NCBI GenBank assembly: GCA_030150335.1
Contig: JASLGC010000134.1
Coordinates: forward strand, 1-6,540
Direction: 5' to 3'
Origin: Flavobacterium sp.
GTDB taxonomy: Bacteria > Bacteroidota > Bacteroidia > Flavobacteriales > Flavobacteriaceae
DNA: 6,540 nucleotides
Position 1 is the first letter of the stretch. Each line of letters opens with the position of its first letter. Positions 1 through 6,540 of the stretch are shown in pieces. The translations under genes and the position numbers were made by a program. The notes beneath the pieces were generated by a model. That model saw only the letters and a list, made by a program, of their open reading frames with translations, searched no databases and was not told the DNA's origin.

Positions 1-1883
1 GTAGCACCGACATTTACCGACTTAACCAACTTATTAGACAAGTCATAAATATCAATTTGAGAAAATTTAAATATTTTATCCTTTGCTATCTCAATATTCA
101 AAACATCATCCACTGGGTTAGGCCAAACAATAATATCCTCCTCAGATACCATAGACTCAACATGTTTAGCTTCAATTCCCCCCATATTGTTATTACTAAC
201 AACCAATGAAAAATCTTGTCGCCCATTGACTAATTCTCCTTTATGTCTCACAACCACCTCATACTCCCCTTCCTCTGCATCAACAACTTCTATCTTTTCG
301 ATATTATCCACATCATTATCACCTTTCAAAGCCTTTAAATTAAGAAAACTCTTATTTAAATACCAAGGTAAGTACTCTACACCATCCTTATAAAGACGCA
401 TATCTAAATCATTCACCAAAACCTTCTTTTGACGATCAGTCTTAAAATCAAAACCTTGTGCATTCTGATCAACATCCGTCCAAGTTAACGTTACCATCAA
501 TTTATCATTAAATTCTTTTAAGGTGAACTTCTGCCTATACTCCCTTTCATTCAATAAAACTCTCTCCTCAATCAAAGCCGTATTATTCAATGAATTAACC
601 ATCAGCTCAACACCTTTCTTAGCATTAATCATTCCCCAACCTGTTTGATGATTAGGTTTATCTTCTAACAAATAATCAGCCGACTGCACCATAATTCCTT
701 TAATCGTAGCTGCTCTAAATGGAAAACTCTTATTCTCTATTGCCCATTGTTGCCACAAAGTCAATATCCCAGAAACAACAGGAGTAGCCATAGAAGTACC
801 ACTCATCTTTGCATATTTTGTAGTCAATGGCTCTGCTGTCAATGGTTCCGGATTAGCATACCCTGATGAAATCACATCAACACCATTAGCTGCAATATCG
901 GGTTTAATTCTATAGTCATTCGTTGGTCCAAAACTACTAAAATCAGCCACTTCTGTATGTCCATCTTCATGAAGCTCTGTAGCCGCTACAACAATTGAAT
1001 TTTTAGCATTTGCAACACCTAACAGCAAATCATTTCCGTTTTTAGATGCATTTATTAAATCATATTCCAAACGATCATTACCAGCCGAAACAACAGGTTG
1101 GTAATAAGGATATAAATAAGCTACTTTATCAAACCTACCCGCTTCTCTATTATATACACCAAAATAAAAAGGCGGCACTAAAGGCACTAAATCATCATCT
1201 AAAGCTGAAATACCATACGAGTGATTTGAAACCAATAAGCCATTTTTAGCTAATTCAGCCATTTCAACCGTATCTTGTTCCCAATCAAAACTAACAACTT
1301 TCGCATTAGGAGCCATTCCTTTCGCTTTATTAAATACCCCCTTTGCTTTTATTGTTCCAACAACGTGGGTAGCGTGATTTCTTGACTTTTGATTTACTCT
1401 TAATTGCTCCTCATCCATTTGAATAAGCGAACTAATTTTATTGCCTAACTTAACACTGCTAACACCATTTTCAACAAACTCTCTGTGCGTATCTAAGGCA
1501 ACCTGTCCATCCCACACCCCTACAATCATATTCTTCCCGTCCAATGAAATACCTAAATCAGATTGAACAGCATTCACTTTATTCTCTTGTCTTGATATAT
1601 AATTGCTGGTAGTATAGTACAATGGAAAACCATTTTCTTCAATTCTTCTAATTTGAAAAACACGACCGTCCTTAAAAATACCACTCCCTTTTACATTGCT
1701 ATTTTTTAAAAAATGATCAACACGATCCCGTTCAATATCATCTTCCCCTTGAAATTGAGTAATCAACAATTCTCCTTGTTTTTGATCATAGGTGGCCTCT
1801 AATTCCTTGCGGATATTAGCTGTTTGAGCACTGACTGATAAAGTAAAAAACGATAAAAACAGAATAGAGTGTATTCTCTTCAT
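1..1883 (-). CDS. Secreted subtilisin-family (S8) serine protease with KP-43-like C-terminal beta-sandwich and T9SS sorting domain; 3' end cut by window edge
   Basis: I translated the minus strand from ATG 1883-1881. The frame stays open for 627 codons to the left edge, so the stop codon lies outside. Residues 1-19 form a signal peptide (MKR, then a hydrophobic stretch ending SVSA before Q20). A propeptide-like region follows to about residue 110. The S8 catalytic domain shows all key blocks: GVWDGQ (catalytic D125), NHATHVVGT (H170), SAGND (oxyanion-hole N269) and GTSMATP (nucleophile S364). Residues about 450-565 (LTWTD near 466-470, LVNDLDMRL 489-497, DNDVDN 522-527, FSLVVSN 558-564) resemble the beta-sandwich after the catalytic domain in KP-43-type subtilases. 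From W587 (WPNPVDDVLNIEI, then IYDLSNKLVKSV) the T9SS type A sorting domain begins; probably only a few tens of residues are missing. Known of the family: such enzymes cross the outer membrane by T9SS and are released or anchored at the surface. Substrate is unknown. It is transcribed divergently from the M3 peptidase. Confidence 0.95.
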   Translation of the reverse strand, partial: MKRIHSILFLSFFTLSVSAQTANIRKELEATYDQKQGELLITQFQGEDDIERDRVDHFLKNSNVKGSGIFKDGRVFQIRRIEENGFPLYYTTSNYISRQENKVNAVQSDLGISLDGKNMIVGVWDGQVALDTHREFVENGVSSVKLGNKISSLIQMDEEQLRVNQKSRNHATHVVGTIKAKGVFNKAKGMAPNAKVVSFDWEQDTVEMAELAKNGLLVSNHSYGISALDDDLVPLVPPFYFGVYNREAGRFDKVAYLYPYYQPVVSAGNDRLEYDLINASKNGNDLLLGVANAKNSIVVAATELHEDGHTEVADFSSFGPTNDYRIKPDIAANGVDVISSGYANPEPLTAEPLTTKYAKMSGTSMATPVVSGILTLWQQWAIENKSFPFRAATIKGIMVQSADYLLEDKPNHQTGWGMINAKKGVELMVNSLNNTALIEERVLLNEREYRQKFTLKEFNDKLMVTLTWTDVDQNAQGFDFKTDRQKKVLVNDLDMRLYKDGVEYLPWYLNKSFLNLKALKGDNDVDNIEKIEVVDAEEGEYEVVVRHKGELVNGRQDFSLVVSNNNMGGIEAKHVESMVSEEDIIVWPNPVDDVLNIEIAKDKIFKFSQIDIYDLSNKLVKSVNVGA

Positions 1884-1923
1884 TTAAATAATATTGAAAA
1901 TTAAGCGTACCTAAAATCGTAAA

Positions 1924-1967
1924 AAACTAATAATGTACAAATTACAAATAAACTACACATTAGTTTA
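1924..1967. repeat. Small overlapping inverted repeats in the protease leader
   Basis: A 7-bp inverted repeat TAAACTA / TAGTTTA (1949-1955 and 1961-1967) encloses the 5-base spacer CACAT. A second, wider pair uses AAACTAAT (1924-1931) and ATTAGTTT (1959-1966) with a 27-base spacer. The two share their right arm, so in RNA they would exclude each other. If the promoter at 1987-2014 is right, both lie in the untranslated leader of the protease mRNA. They could be an operator or a leader structure, but such short AT-rich matches can also arise by chance. Confidence 0.3.
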
Positions 1968-1986
1968 CTTAGGCAAATAAGTCGTG

Positions 1987-2014
1987 CAAAAATACTACAA
2001 AATACCAATATCAA
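1987..2014 (-). promoter_or_regulatory. Predicted Bacteroidetes-type promoter of the S8 protease gene
   Basis: Read on the minus strand, TATTTTTG (plus positions 1987-1994) matches the Bacteroidetes -7 consensus TAnnTTTG exactly. A TTG (plus positions 2012-2014) lies 17 bases upstream of it, within the usual spacing for the -33 element. Transcription would start near 1980, leaving a leader of roughly 100 nt before the ATG at 1883. There is no clear Shine-Dalgarno sequence before that ATG, which is normal for this phylum. The start site is inferred, not measured. Confidence 0.6.
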
Positions 2015-2057
2015 TGCTAAAATATTATGTTCATACCTAAAAAGCTTATATATTTTC

Positions 2058-2065
2058 TATATTTG
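2058..2065 (+). promoter_or_regulatory. Candidate -7 promoter box for the M3 peptidase gene
   Basis: TATATTTG matches the Bacteroidetes -7 consensus TAnnTTTG exactly and lies 27 bases before ATG 2093. It would give a start near 2070 and a leader of about 20 nt. No TTG occurs at the expected -33 distance (about 2032-2041), so this is a half-match only. It favours the start at 2093, because an ATG at 2027 would lie upstream of the transcript. Confidence 0.4.
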
Positions 2066-2092
2066 GAACAACTAACAATAACCCTTAATTAT

Positions 2093-4216
2093 ATGAAAGT
2101 TAAAAACGCAGTAATTGGTGTAGTTGCAGGAGCATCGCTTTTTTCGATTTCTTGTAATAAAACTAAAACTGATGCTACAGAGGCAACAGATTGGAATGAG
2201 AACAATGCTTTTTTTAAAGAAAGTACATTACCTTATTTCACAGCAGACTTTGACAAAATTAAAAATAAAGACTTCAAGCCTGCTTTATTAGAAGGAATGC
2301 GTCGTCAATTAGAAGAAATTGACAAGATCGCTTCAAATACAGAAGAACCTACCTTTGCTAATACATTAGAAGCATTAGAACGTTCAAGCGAACTTTTAGA
2401 TCGCGTTAGCTCAGTGTTTTCACTATTAACAGGAGCACATACAAATGATGATTTAAAAGCAGTAAATGCTGAATTAGCACCAAAGTTTGCAAGTCACAGT
2501 GACGCAATCTACTTAAATGATGCTTTATTTCAACGTATTAAAAAACTACATGATAACAAATCAGCTTTAAACTTAGATGCAGAACAAGCACGCTTATTAG
2601 ACGTTTACTATGAAAACTTTGAAAAAGCAGGAGCTAATTTAAAAGCAGAAGATAAAGAGAAACTAAAACAGCTAAACCAAGAGATTGCTACATTAAATAA
2701 TGACTTTGGAGATAAGTTATTATTGGCAACAAAAGAAGGCGGTGTTAAGTTTACAAAGGAAGAATTAGCGGGACTAAGTGACGAAGAATTAGAATCTATC
2801 AAACAAGCTGATGGAAGTTATTTAATACCATTAAACAACACTACGCAGCAACCAGATTTAGACAAGTTAACAAATAAAGAATCAAGAAAAAAACTATTTG
2901 AACAAGCTTGGATACGCGCTGAAAAAGGCGATGCAAACGATACAAGAGCTACAATCATTACGTTAGCAAAGAAAAGAGCAGAAAAAGCAAAACTAATGGG
3001 GTTTGCTAACTATGCAGAATGGAGCTTACAAGGAACAATGGCAGGAACTCCGGCAAATGCTATTCAGATTCTAAAAGATTTAAGTCCTTATGCAGTAGGT
3101 AGTGCAAAAGAAGAAGCAAAAGACATTCAAGATTTAATCAACAAAGAAGCAGATCCATTTACACTAACAGCTGCAGATTGGAATTACTATGCTGAAAAGA
3201 TTAGAGAAGACAAATACGCTTTAAATCAAAATGAGTTAAAACCTTACTTTGAAATGAATGCTGTATTAGAAAATGGTGTGTTCTTTATGGCTAAACAATT
3301 ATACGGTCTTACATTTAAAGAACGCAAGGATATTCCTGTTTGGCAAGAAGATGTAAAAGTATATGAAGTATTTAATGAAGACGGAAGTGCAGTAGGTTTA
3401 TTCTACACAGATTACTACCAAAGAGACTCTAAACGCGGAGGAGCTTGGATGAGTAATATCGTAGGACAATCTAAATTGCTAAACCGCTTACCTGTAATAT
3501 ACAACGTAGGTAACTTCCCTAAACCAGCGGCAGGACAACCAACATTATTGTCTCAAGATAATGTAATTACAATGTTCCATGAATTTGGACATGCAATTCA
3601 CGGATTCTTTGCAAACCAAATGTATCCAACATTATCAGGAACAAGTGTTTCTCGTGATTTCGTTGAATTCCCTTCACAATTCCACGAACATTTTGCTTTC
3701 GAACCGTCGGTATTGAAAAATTACGCTAAACACTATAAAACAGGAGACGTAATCCCTGAAGCATTAGTTCAAAAAATGAAGAATGCAGCTACGTTCAACA
3801 AAGGTTATAGCATGACTGAATTATTGGGAGCTTCATTAATCGATATGGAATGGCATGTAATTGGAGCGGATGCAGATATTAAAGATGCTGTCGCTTTTGA
3901 ACAAGCAGCATTAAAAAAATACGGTTTAGACCTTGCAACTGTACCACCGAGATATCGTTCTACATATTTCAGCCACATTTTTGCAGGTGGATATGCAGCT
4001 GGATATTACTCTTATAAATGGTCAGAAATGTTAGACTTTGATGCTTATGCATGGTTAGAGCAAAACGGAGGTATGACGCGTGAGAATGGACAAATCTTAA
4101 GAGATAAAGTTTTCTCAAAAGGAAACTCAGAACCATTGGATAAACTATATAAAGACTTTAGAGGTAAAAGTCCAAGTATAGATGCATTATTGCACTATTC
4201 AGGATTTACAAAATAG
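2093..4216 (+). CDS. M3-family zinc peptidase (dipeptidyl carboxypeptidase / oligopeptidase), predicted lipoprotein
   Basis: This 707-residue protein is a complete M3 metallopeptidase, a family that trims short peptides; the Dcp type removes C-terminal dipeptides. I chose ATG 2093 because it puts a lipoprotein signal peptide at the N-terminus: MKVKN, then hydrophobic VIGVVAGASLFSIS, then C21. Residues after C21 (NKTKTDATEATD) lack an obvious acidic surface-export signal, so a periplasm-facing lipoprotein is the simplest reading. The helical N-terminal region runs to about residue 250. The catalytic region holds HEFGH (H496, E497, H500 as zinc ligands and catalytic Glu) and FVEFPS with the third ligand E525, 29 residues after H496 as usual for M3. 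The C-terminal substrate loop has SHIFAGGYAAGYYSYKW with H628, Y634 and Y641, spaced as in Dcp. Length fits the family. E. coli Dcp is cytoplasmic; an envelope version is familiar in Bacteroidetes and fits use of extracellular peptides. The exact Dcp versus oligopeptidase specificity is not decided by sequence alone. Confidence 0.95.
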   Translation: MKVKNAVIGVVAGASLFSISCNKTKTDATEATDWNENNAFFKESTLPYFTADFDKIKNKDFKPALLEGMRRQLEEIDKIASNTEEPTFANTLEALERSSELLDRVSSVFSLLTGAHTNDDLKAVNAELAPKFASHSDAIYLNDALFQRIKKLHDNKSALNLDAEQARLLDVYYENFEKAGANLKAEDKEKLKQLNQEIATLNNDFGDKLLLATKEGGVKFTKEELAGLSDEELESIKQADGSYLIPLNNTTQQPDLDKLTNKESRKKLFEQAWIRAEKGDANDTRATIITLAKKRAEKAKLMGFANYAEWSLQGTMAGTPANAIQILKDLSPYAVGSAKEEAKDIQDLINKEADPFTLTAADWNYYAEKIREDKYALNQNELKPYFEMNAVLENGVFFMAKQLYGLTFKERKDIPVWQEDVKVYEVFNEDGSAVGLFYTDYYQRDSKRGGAWMSNIVGQSKLLNRLPVIYNVGNFPKPAAGQPTLLSQDNVITMFHEFGHAIHGFFANQMYPTLSGTSVSRDFVEFPSQFHEHFAFEPSVLKNYAKHYKTGDVIPEALVQKMKNAATFNKGYSMTELLGASLIDMEWHVIGADADIKDAVAFEQAALKKYGLDLATVPPRYRSTYFSHIFAGGYAAGYYSYKWSEMLDFDAYAWLEQNGGMTRENGQILRDKVFSKGNSEPLDKLYKDFRGKSPSIDALLHYSGFTK

Positions 4217-4285
4217 TTTGTTTTTTCAATTAACTTTTTAATTTATTCAGAAGTAGAAGCATCCTGTTTTAAATCTACTTTGTAC

Positions 4286-4329
4286 AATAATAAAAGGCTA
4301 CTCTAAAATTAGAGTAGCCTTTTATTATT
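4286..4329. terminator. Bidirectional intrinsic terminator between convergent genes
   Basis: The 20-base arms at 4286-4305 and 4310-4329 are perfect inverted complements around a 4-base loop (AAAT). The stem core is GGCTACTCTA / TAGAGTAGCC, flanked by AAAA on one side and TTTT on the other. Each strand therefore reads a GC-containing hairpin followed by a T-rich tail (TTTTATTATT). It sits 69 bases after the M3 stop and 26 bases after the stop of the facing minus-strand gene, so one element can serve both transcripts. Confidence 0.9.
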
Positions 4330-4355
4330 ATAAACACTTTTAATTTCTGATTCGC

Positions 4356-6188
4356 TTATTTACTCGGAGATTTTTTTGTATTAATCCCATCTTTTTCAGC
4401 TTGCTCTATTGCCCATGCAATTAAATTAGCTGTAAAAATTGAATTTGAAACACTTCTCTTTATATTATGTCCAAAATTATCTTTCACAATAGGTTTATTA
4501 TTAGCGTCTAATGCAAATGCTGTAGTATGATTATTAAATAATCCTTCTCCAACCCATACAAAATGATATCCCTCTTGATTAAAGACAGTTAAACCCTGCG
4601 TTCCTTGATCTTCAGTTCCTATTGTATTACCACCATCACTTGGCTGGTCATTTTCTCCACCTTCTGTATTACCAGGATCAGGCAATGCTGCTACTGGTAC
4701 AGAATGATCAGTAGCATCTGAATAAATCAAAAAATCACTTGCATCAAGATTTAAAATCCTCACAACAGGAGTATTTGCTCCCCAGTACTTTCCTCGAATA
4801 TCTCCAAAAACACCATTTAAAACACGATCATTTACCGTTGAAAATCTATAAATAGAGCTTGCATTATTAATTTTTCCCGCACTGATCGTACTACTTGCTG
4901 TAATTTCTGCTAAAAGCAAAGTAGCTGTATTTTCATCTGAGTCAAAGATGATTACAACACCCTTATTTTTCAAATAATCGACTAAACTCGCTACCTGACT
5001 TTGATTAAATTGAGTCGTAGATTGAAGAATTACTATATCATAAGGGTTTTCACCAGTCAAGTATTGACTCAATCCAGCATTATTAGCTACTTTAGTAATT
5101 GCACTCCACCCCTCAAAAGAAAAAATACTTTCTGGCAATATCCCATAATTTTTTACTTCTTTGAGCATTTTATTAACAGGAGCAGATGCGTTTGCAAATC
5201 CATAAGAATCTGACGCATTTGTATTACCTACAACCAAAAGTTTCTTTTTAGGAATTGTAATACGAACATCTGCATAACAAACAGCTACTGTTTTAGAACT
5301 ATTTGATTTTATTCTCATCTTTTTCACATCACTTGTACGTGGTATCCCTTGTCCATACAAAGTAACGATCGGCTGACTTGAGCTAAGTTTTCCTGTCCCA
5401 TAAAACTTTATTCCATCTATTTCTTCTGTTTCTAAAAAATAGGTAGCACCATCTGCACCTGGATCTATATTTAATTTCAATTTAATGTAATGCTGATTCC
5501 CAAGCGCTTCATCTAATTTATAAACTCCAAATACTTCCGTAGAATTGCATTCCATTGTAAAATTAGGTTTCACTTCCGAATCTTCGACTTCAATTTTAAT
5601 TGGACAAACTAAGCTTGAATCGACTCCATTTAATTGAATTACAAAATCATCAAACCTTGCATTCATCGGCACCCCCATTCCTGGAACTTTAATTGTTGTA
5701 CGTCCAACACCTAAATACTCTCCAGAAGTAGAGAAATAATATCCATTATTTTCCTTAGAAGTTGCTGTAATATTATAAATACCAGATTTTTCAACAAGAA
5801 CAGTAAGTAATAAATAATTACTATTTCGATTTATTTGTGTTTTAGATAAATACTGTCCATAGACTTTAATATCAGAGCACTTCTCAATTTTAAAATTAGC
5901 TTTACCTAAATTACCACAAGAGCTACTCCAAGTTTTCTCCCCCTTATTCCAATAATTAATACAATTTTCGTCTGTATTAAAAATTGTCAAACCATCTTCA
6001 GAGTCTGTTGTATTAATGTTATTTCGTTGTTGAGTTGTTAACCTTGGGATAATGATCCCCTTATCTTTATTAGGTGCATCAACTTGTAATGCAGCATACT
6101 CATTAACCTCTAAAGTATTAATACCCGATTGTCCTATAGCAAAAGAACTAATTAAGAGCAATAATCCTAAATAAATATTTCTAATCAT
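4356..6188 (-). CDS. Exported multidomain protein of unknown function: N-terminal flavobacterial motif, two Cys-bounded beta modules, Rossmann-like C-terminal domain
   Basis: The protein has 610 residues from ATG 6188-6186 to TAA 4358-4356. Residues 1-19/20 are a signal peptide (MIRN, hydrophobic LGLLLLISSF, then AIGQ). Residues 21-91 carry a motif recurrent in flavobacterial secreted proteins: GINTLEV, KGIIIPRLTTQQRNNI, DGLTIFNTDENC, then W and C91. Two similar modules follow, C104-C195 and C214-C304, each with VYG/VFG after the first Cys, a YYF or KFYG strand, GxGxP and a closing Cys, and probably beta-sandwich. Residues about 315-490 look Rossmann- or class I amidotransferase/ThuA-like (KKLLVVGN; YDIVILQS; LVDYLKNKGVVIIFDSD), but there is no Cys after 304, so no Cys nucleophile. 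An acidic Gly-rich stretch spans 503-531. The end (FVWVGEG; FTANLIAWAIEQAEKDGIN) is shared with the upstream gene, which ends 21 bp before this ATG, so the two are probably co-transcribed. No T9SS sorting domain is seen. I recognise the architecture, not a function. Confidence 0.85.
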   Translation of the reverse strand: MIRNIYLGLLLLISSFAIGQSGINTLEVNEYAALQVDAPNKDKGIIIPRLTTQQRNNINTTDSEDGLTIFNTDENCINYWNKGEKTWSSSCGNLGKANFKIEKCSDIKVYGQYLSKTQINRNSNYLLLTVLVEKSGIYNITATSKENNGYYFSTSGEYLGVGRTTIKVPGMGVPMNARFDDFVIQLNGVDSSLVCPIKIEVEDSEVKPNFTMECNSTEVFGVYKLDEALGNQHYIKLKLNIDPGADGATYFLETEEIDGIKFYGTGKLSSSQPIVTLYGQGIPRTSDVKKMRIKSNSSKTVAVCYADVRITIPKKKLLVVGNTNASDSYGFANASAPVNKMLKEVKNYGILPESIFSFEGWSAITKVANNAGLSQYLTGENPYDIVILQSTTQFNQSQVASLVDYLKNKGVVIIFDSDENTATLLLAEITASSTISAGKINNASSIYRFSTVNDRVLNGVFGDIRGKYWGANTPVVRILNLDASDFLIYSDATDHSVPVAALPDPGNTEGGENDQPSDGGNTIGTEDQGTQGLTVFNQEGYHFVWVGEGLFNNHTTAFALDANNKPIVKDNFGHNIKRSVSNSIFTANLIAWAIEQAEKDGINTKKSPSK

Positions 6189-6209
6189 AATTCTAACTTT
6201 AATAGGTTA

Positions 6210-6540
6210 CTAATTTCTCCCTCCTTTATTAGAGTTGATACCATTTTTTTCTGCCTGTTCTATAGCCCAAGCAATTGCATTGGCTGTAAATACCGCATTA
6301 TGTACTGCAACCCTTTTGGCCGTTACCCCATTTCCATAATTCGCTTTAGGTATTGGATAATTATTACTATCTAATTTAAAAGGACAAATCGTATTACTGA
6401 CTCCACTATTATTAGAATTAAATCCTCCATCCCCAACCCAAATCAGATTATAATTTTTATGACGAAATGCAGATATTCCTGCTCTAATAGTAACCTCTTT
6501 TGACCAATTATAGCCATCCGAATAAATAACTAAATTTCCC
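6210..6540 (-). CDS. C-terminal part of a paralogous exported protein of unknown function; 5' end outside the window
   Basis: The minus-strand frame is open from the right edge to TAG 6212-6210, followed at once in frame by TAA (6209-6207). It gives 109 complete residues. Landmarks in order are GNLVIYSD, NLIWVGDGGF, a Cys in TICPFKLD, NYPIPKANYG, and the tail FTANAIAWAIEQAEKNGIN. These align with the C-terminus of the 610-residue gene downstream (FLIYSD, FVWVGEGLF, FALDANNKPI, FTANLIAWAIEQAEKDGIN), so the two are paralogs. Near the end, 6234-6299 and 4380-4445 match at about three-quarters of bases, with most differences at third codon positions, which suggests an old duplication kept under selection. 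This piece is the last part of the Rossmann-like domain; signal peptide and modules would lie beyond the edge. With a 21-bp gap and no terminator, it is the upstream member of the operon. Function is unknown. Confidence 0.85.
   Translation of the reverse strand, partial: GNLVIYSDGYNWSKEVTIRAGISAFRHKNYNLIWVGDGGFNSNNSGVSNTICPFKLDSNNYPIPKANYGNGVTAKRVAVHNAVFTANAIAWAIEQAEKNGINSNKGGRN

Noticed and set aside
187..393. Plus-strand open frame of 68 codons
   Set aside because: It lies wholly inside the S8 protease gene on the other strand, is rich in Ser/Thr/Leu from the antisense reading, and has no domain or start signal.
1172..1190. Short tandem repeat GGCACTAAA / GGCACTAAA in the protease gene
   Set aside because: It is two copies only and encodes LVPLVP within the frame; too short to be a functional repeat array.
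1046..1249. Plus-strand open frame of 67 codons
   Set aside because: It is antisense to the well-supported catalytic domain of the protease and shows no protein-like pattern of its own.
2027..2092. Longer N-terminus for the M3 peptidase from ATG 2027
   Set aside because: The extra residues would bury a clear lipoprotein signal peptide, and the likely promoter box lies downstream of this ATG.
2608..2802. Minus-strand open frame of 64 codons
   Set aside because: It is antisense to the helical N-terminal region of the M3 peptidase; its Ser/Phe-rich composition is what antisense of Lys/Glu-rich helices produces.
5001..5213. Plus-strand open frame of 70 codons
   Set aside because: It is antisense to the Rossmann-like domain of the 610-residue protein, with no promoter, ribosome site or recognisable motif.
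6189..6209. Separate promoter or terminator between the two paralog genes
   Set aside because: The 21-base gap holds no TAnnTTTG box and no hairpin, so co-transcription is the simpler reading.

Overview
The window looks like chromosome from a Flavobacteriia-type Bacteroidetes, possibly Flavobacterium- or Myroides-like (genus is a guess). The reasons are the low GC content, an exact Bacteroidetes -7 promoter box (TAnnTTTG), weak or absent Shine-Dalgarno sites, a type IX secretion (T9SS) C-terminal sorting domain on a secreted protease, a lipoprotein form of an M3 peptidase, and a tandem pair of secreted proteins with an N-terminal motif common in flavobacteria. No mobile element, CRISPR array, tRNA or rRNA is visible.

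Layout. (1) Positions 1-1883, minus strand: a secreted subtilisin-family (S8) protease. It has a signal peptide, a complete Asp/His/Ser triad, a KP-43-like beta-sandwich and the start of a T9SS type A sorting domain. Its last residues lie beyond the left edge, so there is no stop codon in the window. (2) Positions 1884-2092: a divergent intergenic region with a good minus-strand promoter, a plausible plus-strand -7 box and a small inverted-repeat cluster in the protease leader. (3) Positions 2093-4216, plus strand: an M3-family zinc dipeptidyl carboxypeptidase/oligopeptidase made as a lipoprotein, complete, with HEFGH. (4) Positions 4217-4355: a convergent intergenic region with a perfect 20-bp inverted repeat that can terminate transcription from both sides. 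(5) Positions 4356-6188 and 6210-6540, minus strand: two paralogous genes 21 bp apart, read as an operon. The downstream one is complete (610 aa). The upstream one shows only its last 109 codons.

How they may work together. The protease and the M3 peptidase fit a common scheme in which an exported endopeptidase cuts proteins outside the cell and an envelope-bound oligopeptidase trims the peptides. Divergent transcription allows coordinated control but does not prove it. The two paralogs are exported proteins with tandem Cys-bounded beta modules and a Cys-free Rossmann-like C-terminal domain. I recognise the architecture as a recurrent flavobacterial surface or secreted type but know no assigned function. 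They are the least explained part of the window. I see no convincing undescribed multi-gene system here; the paralog pair is the best lead.
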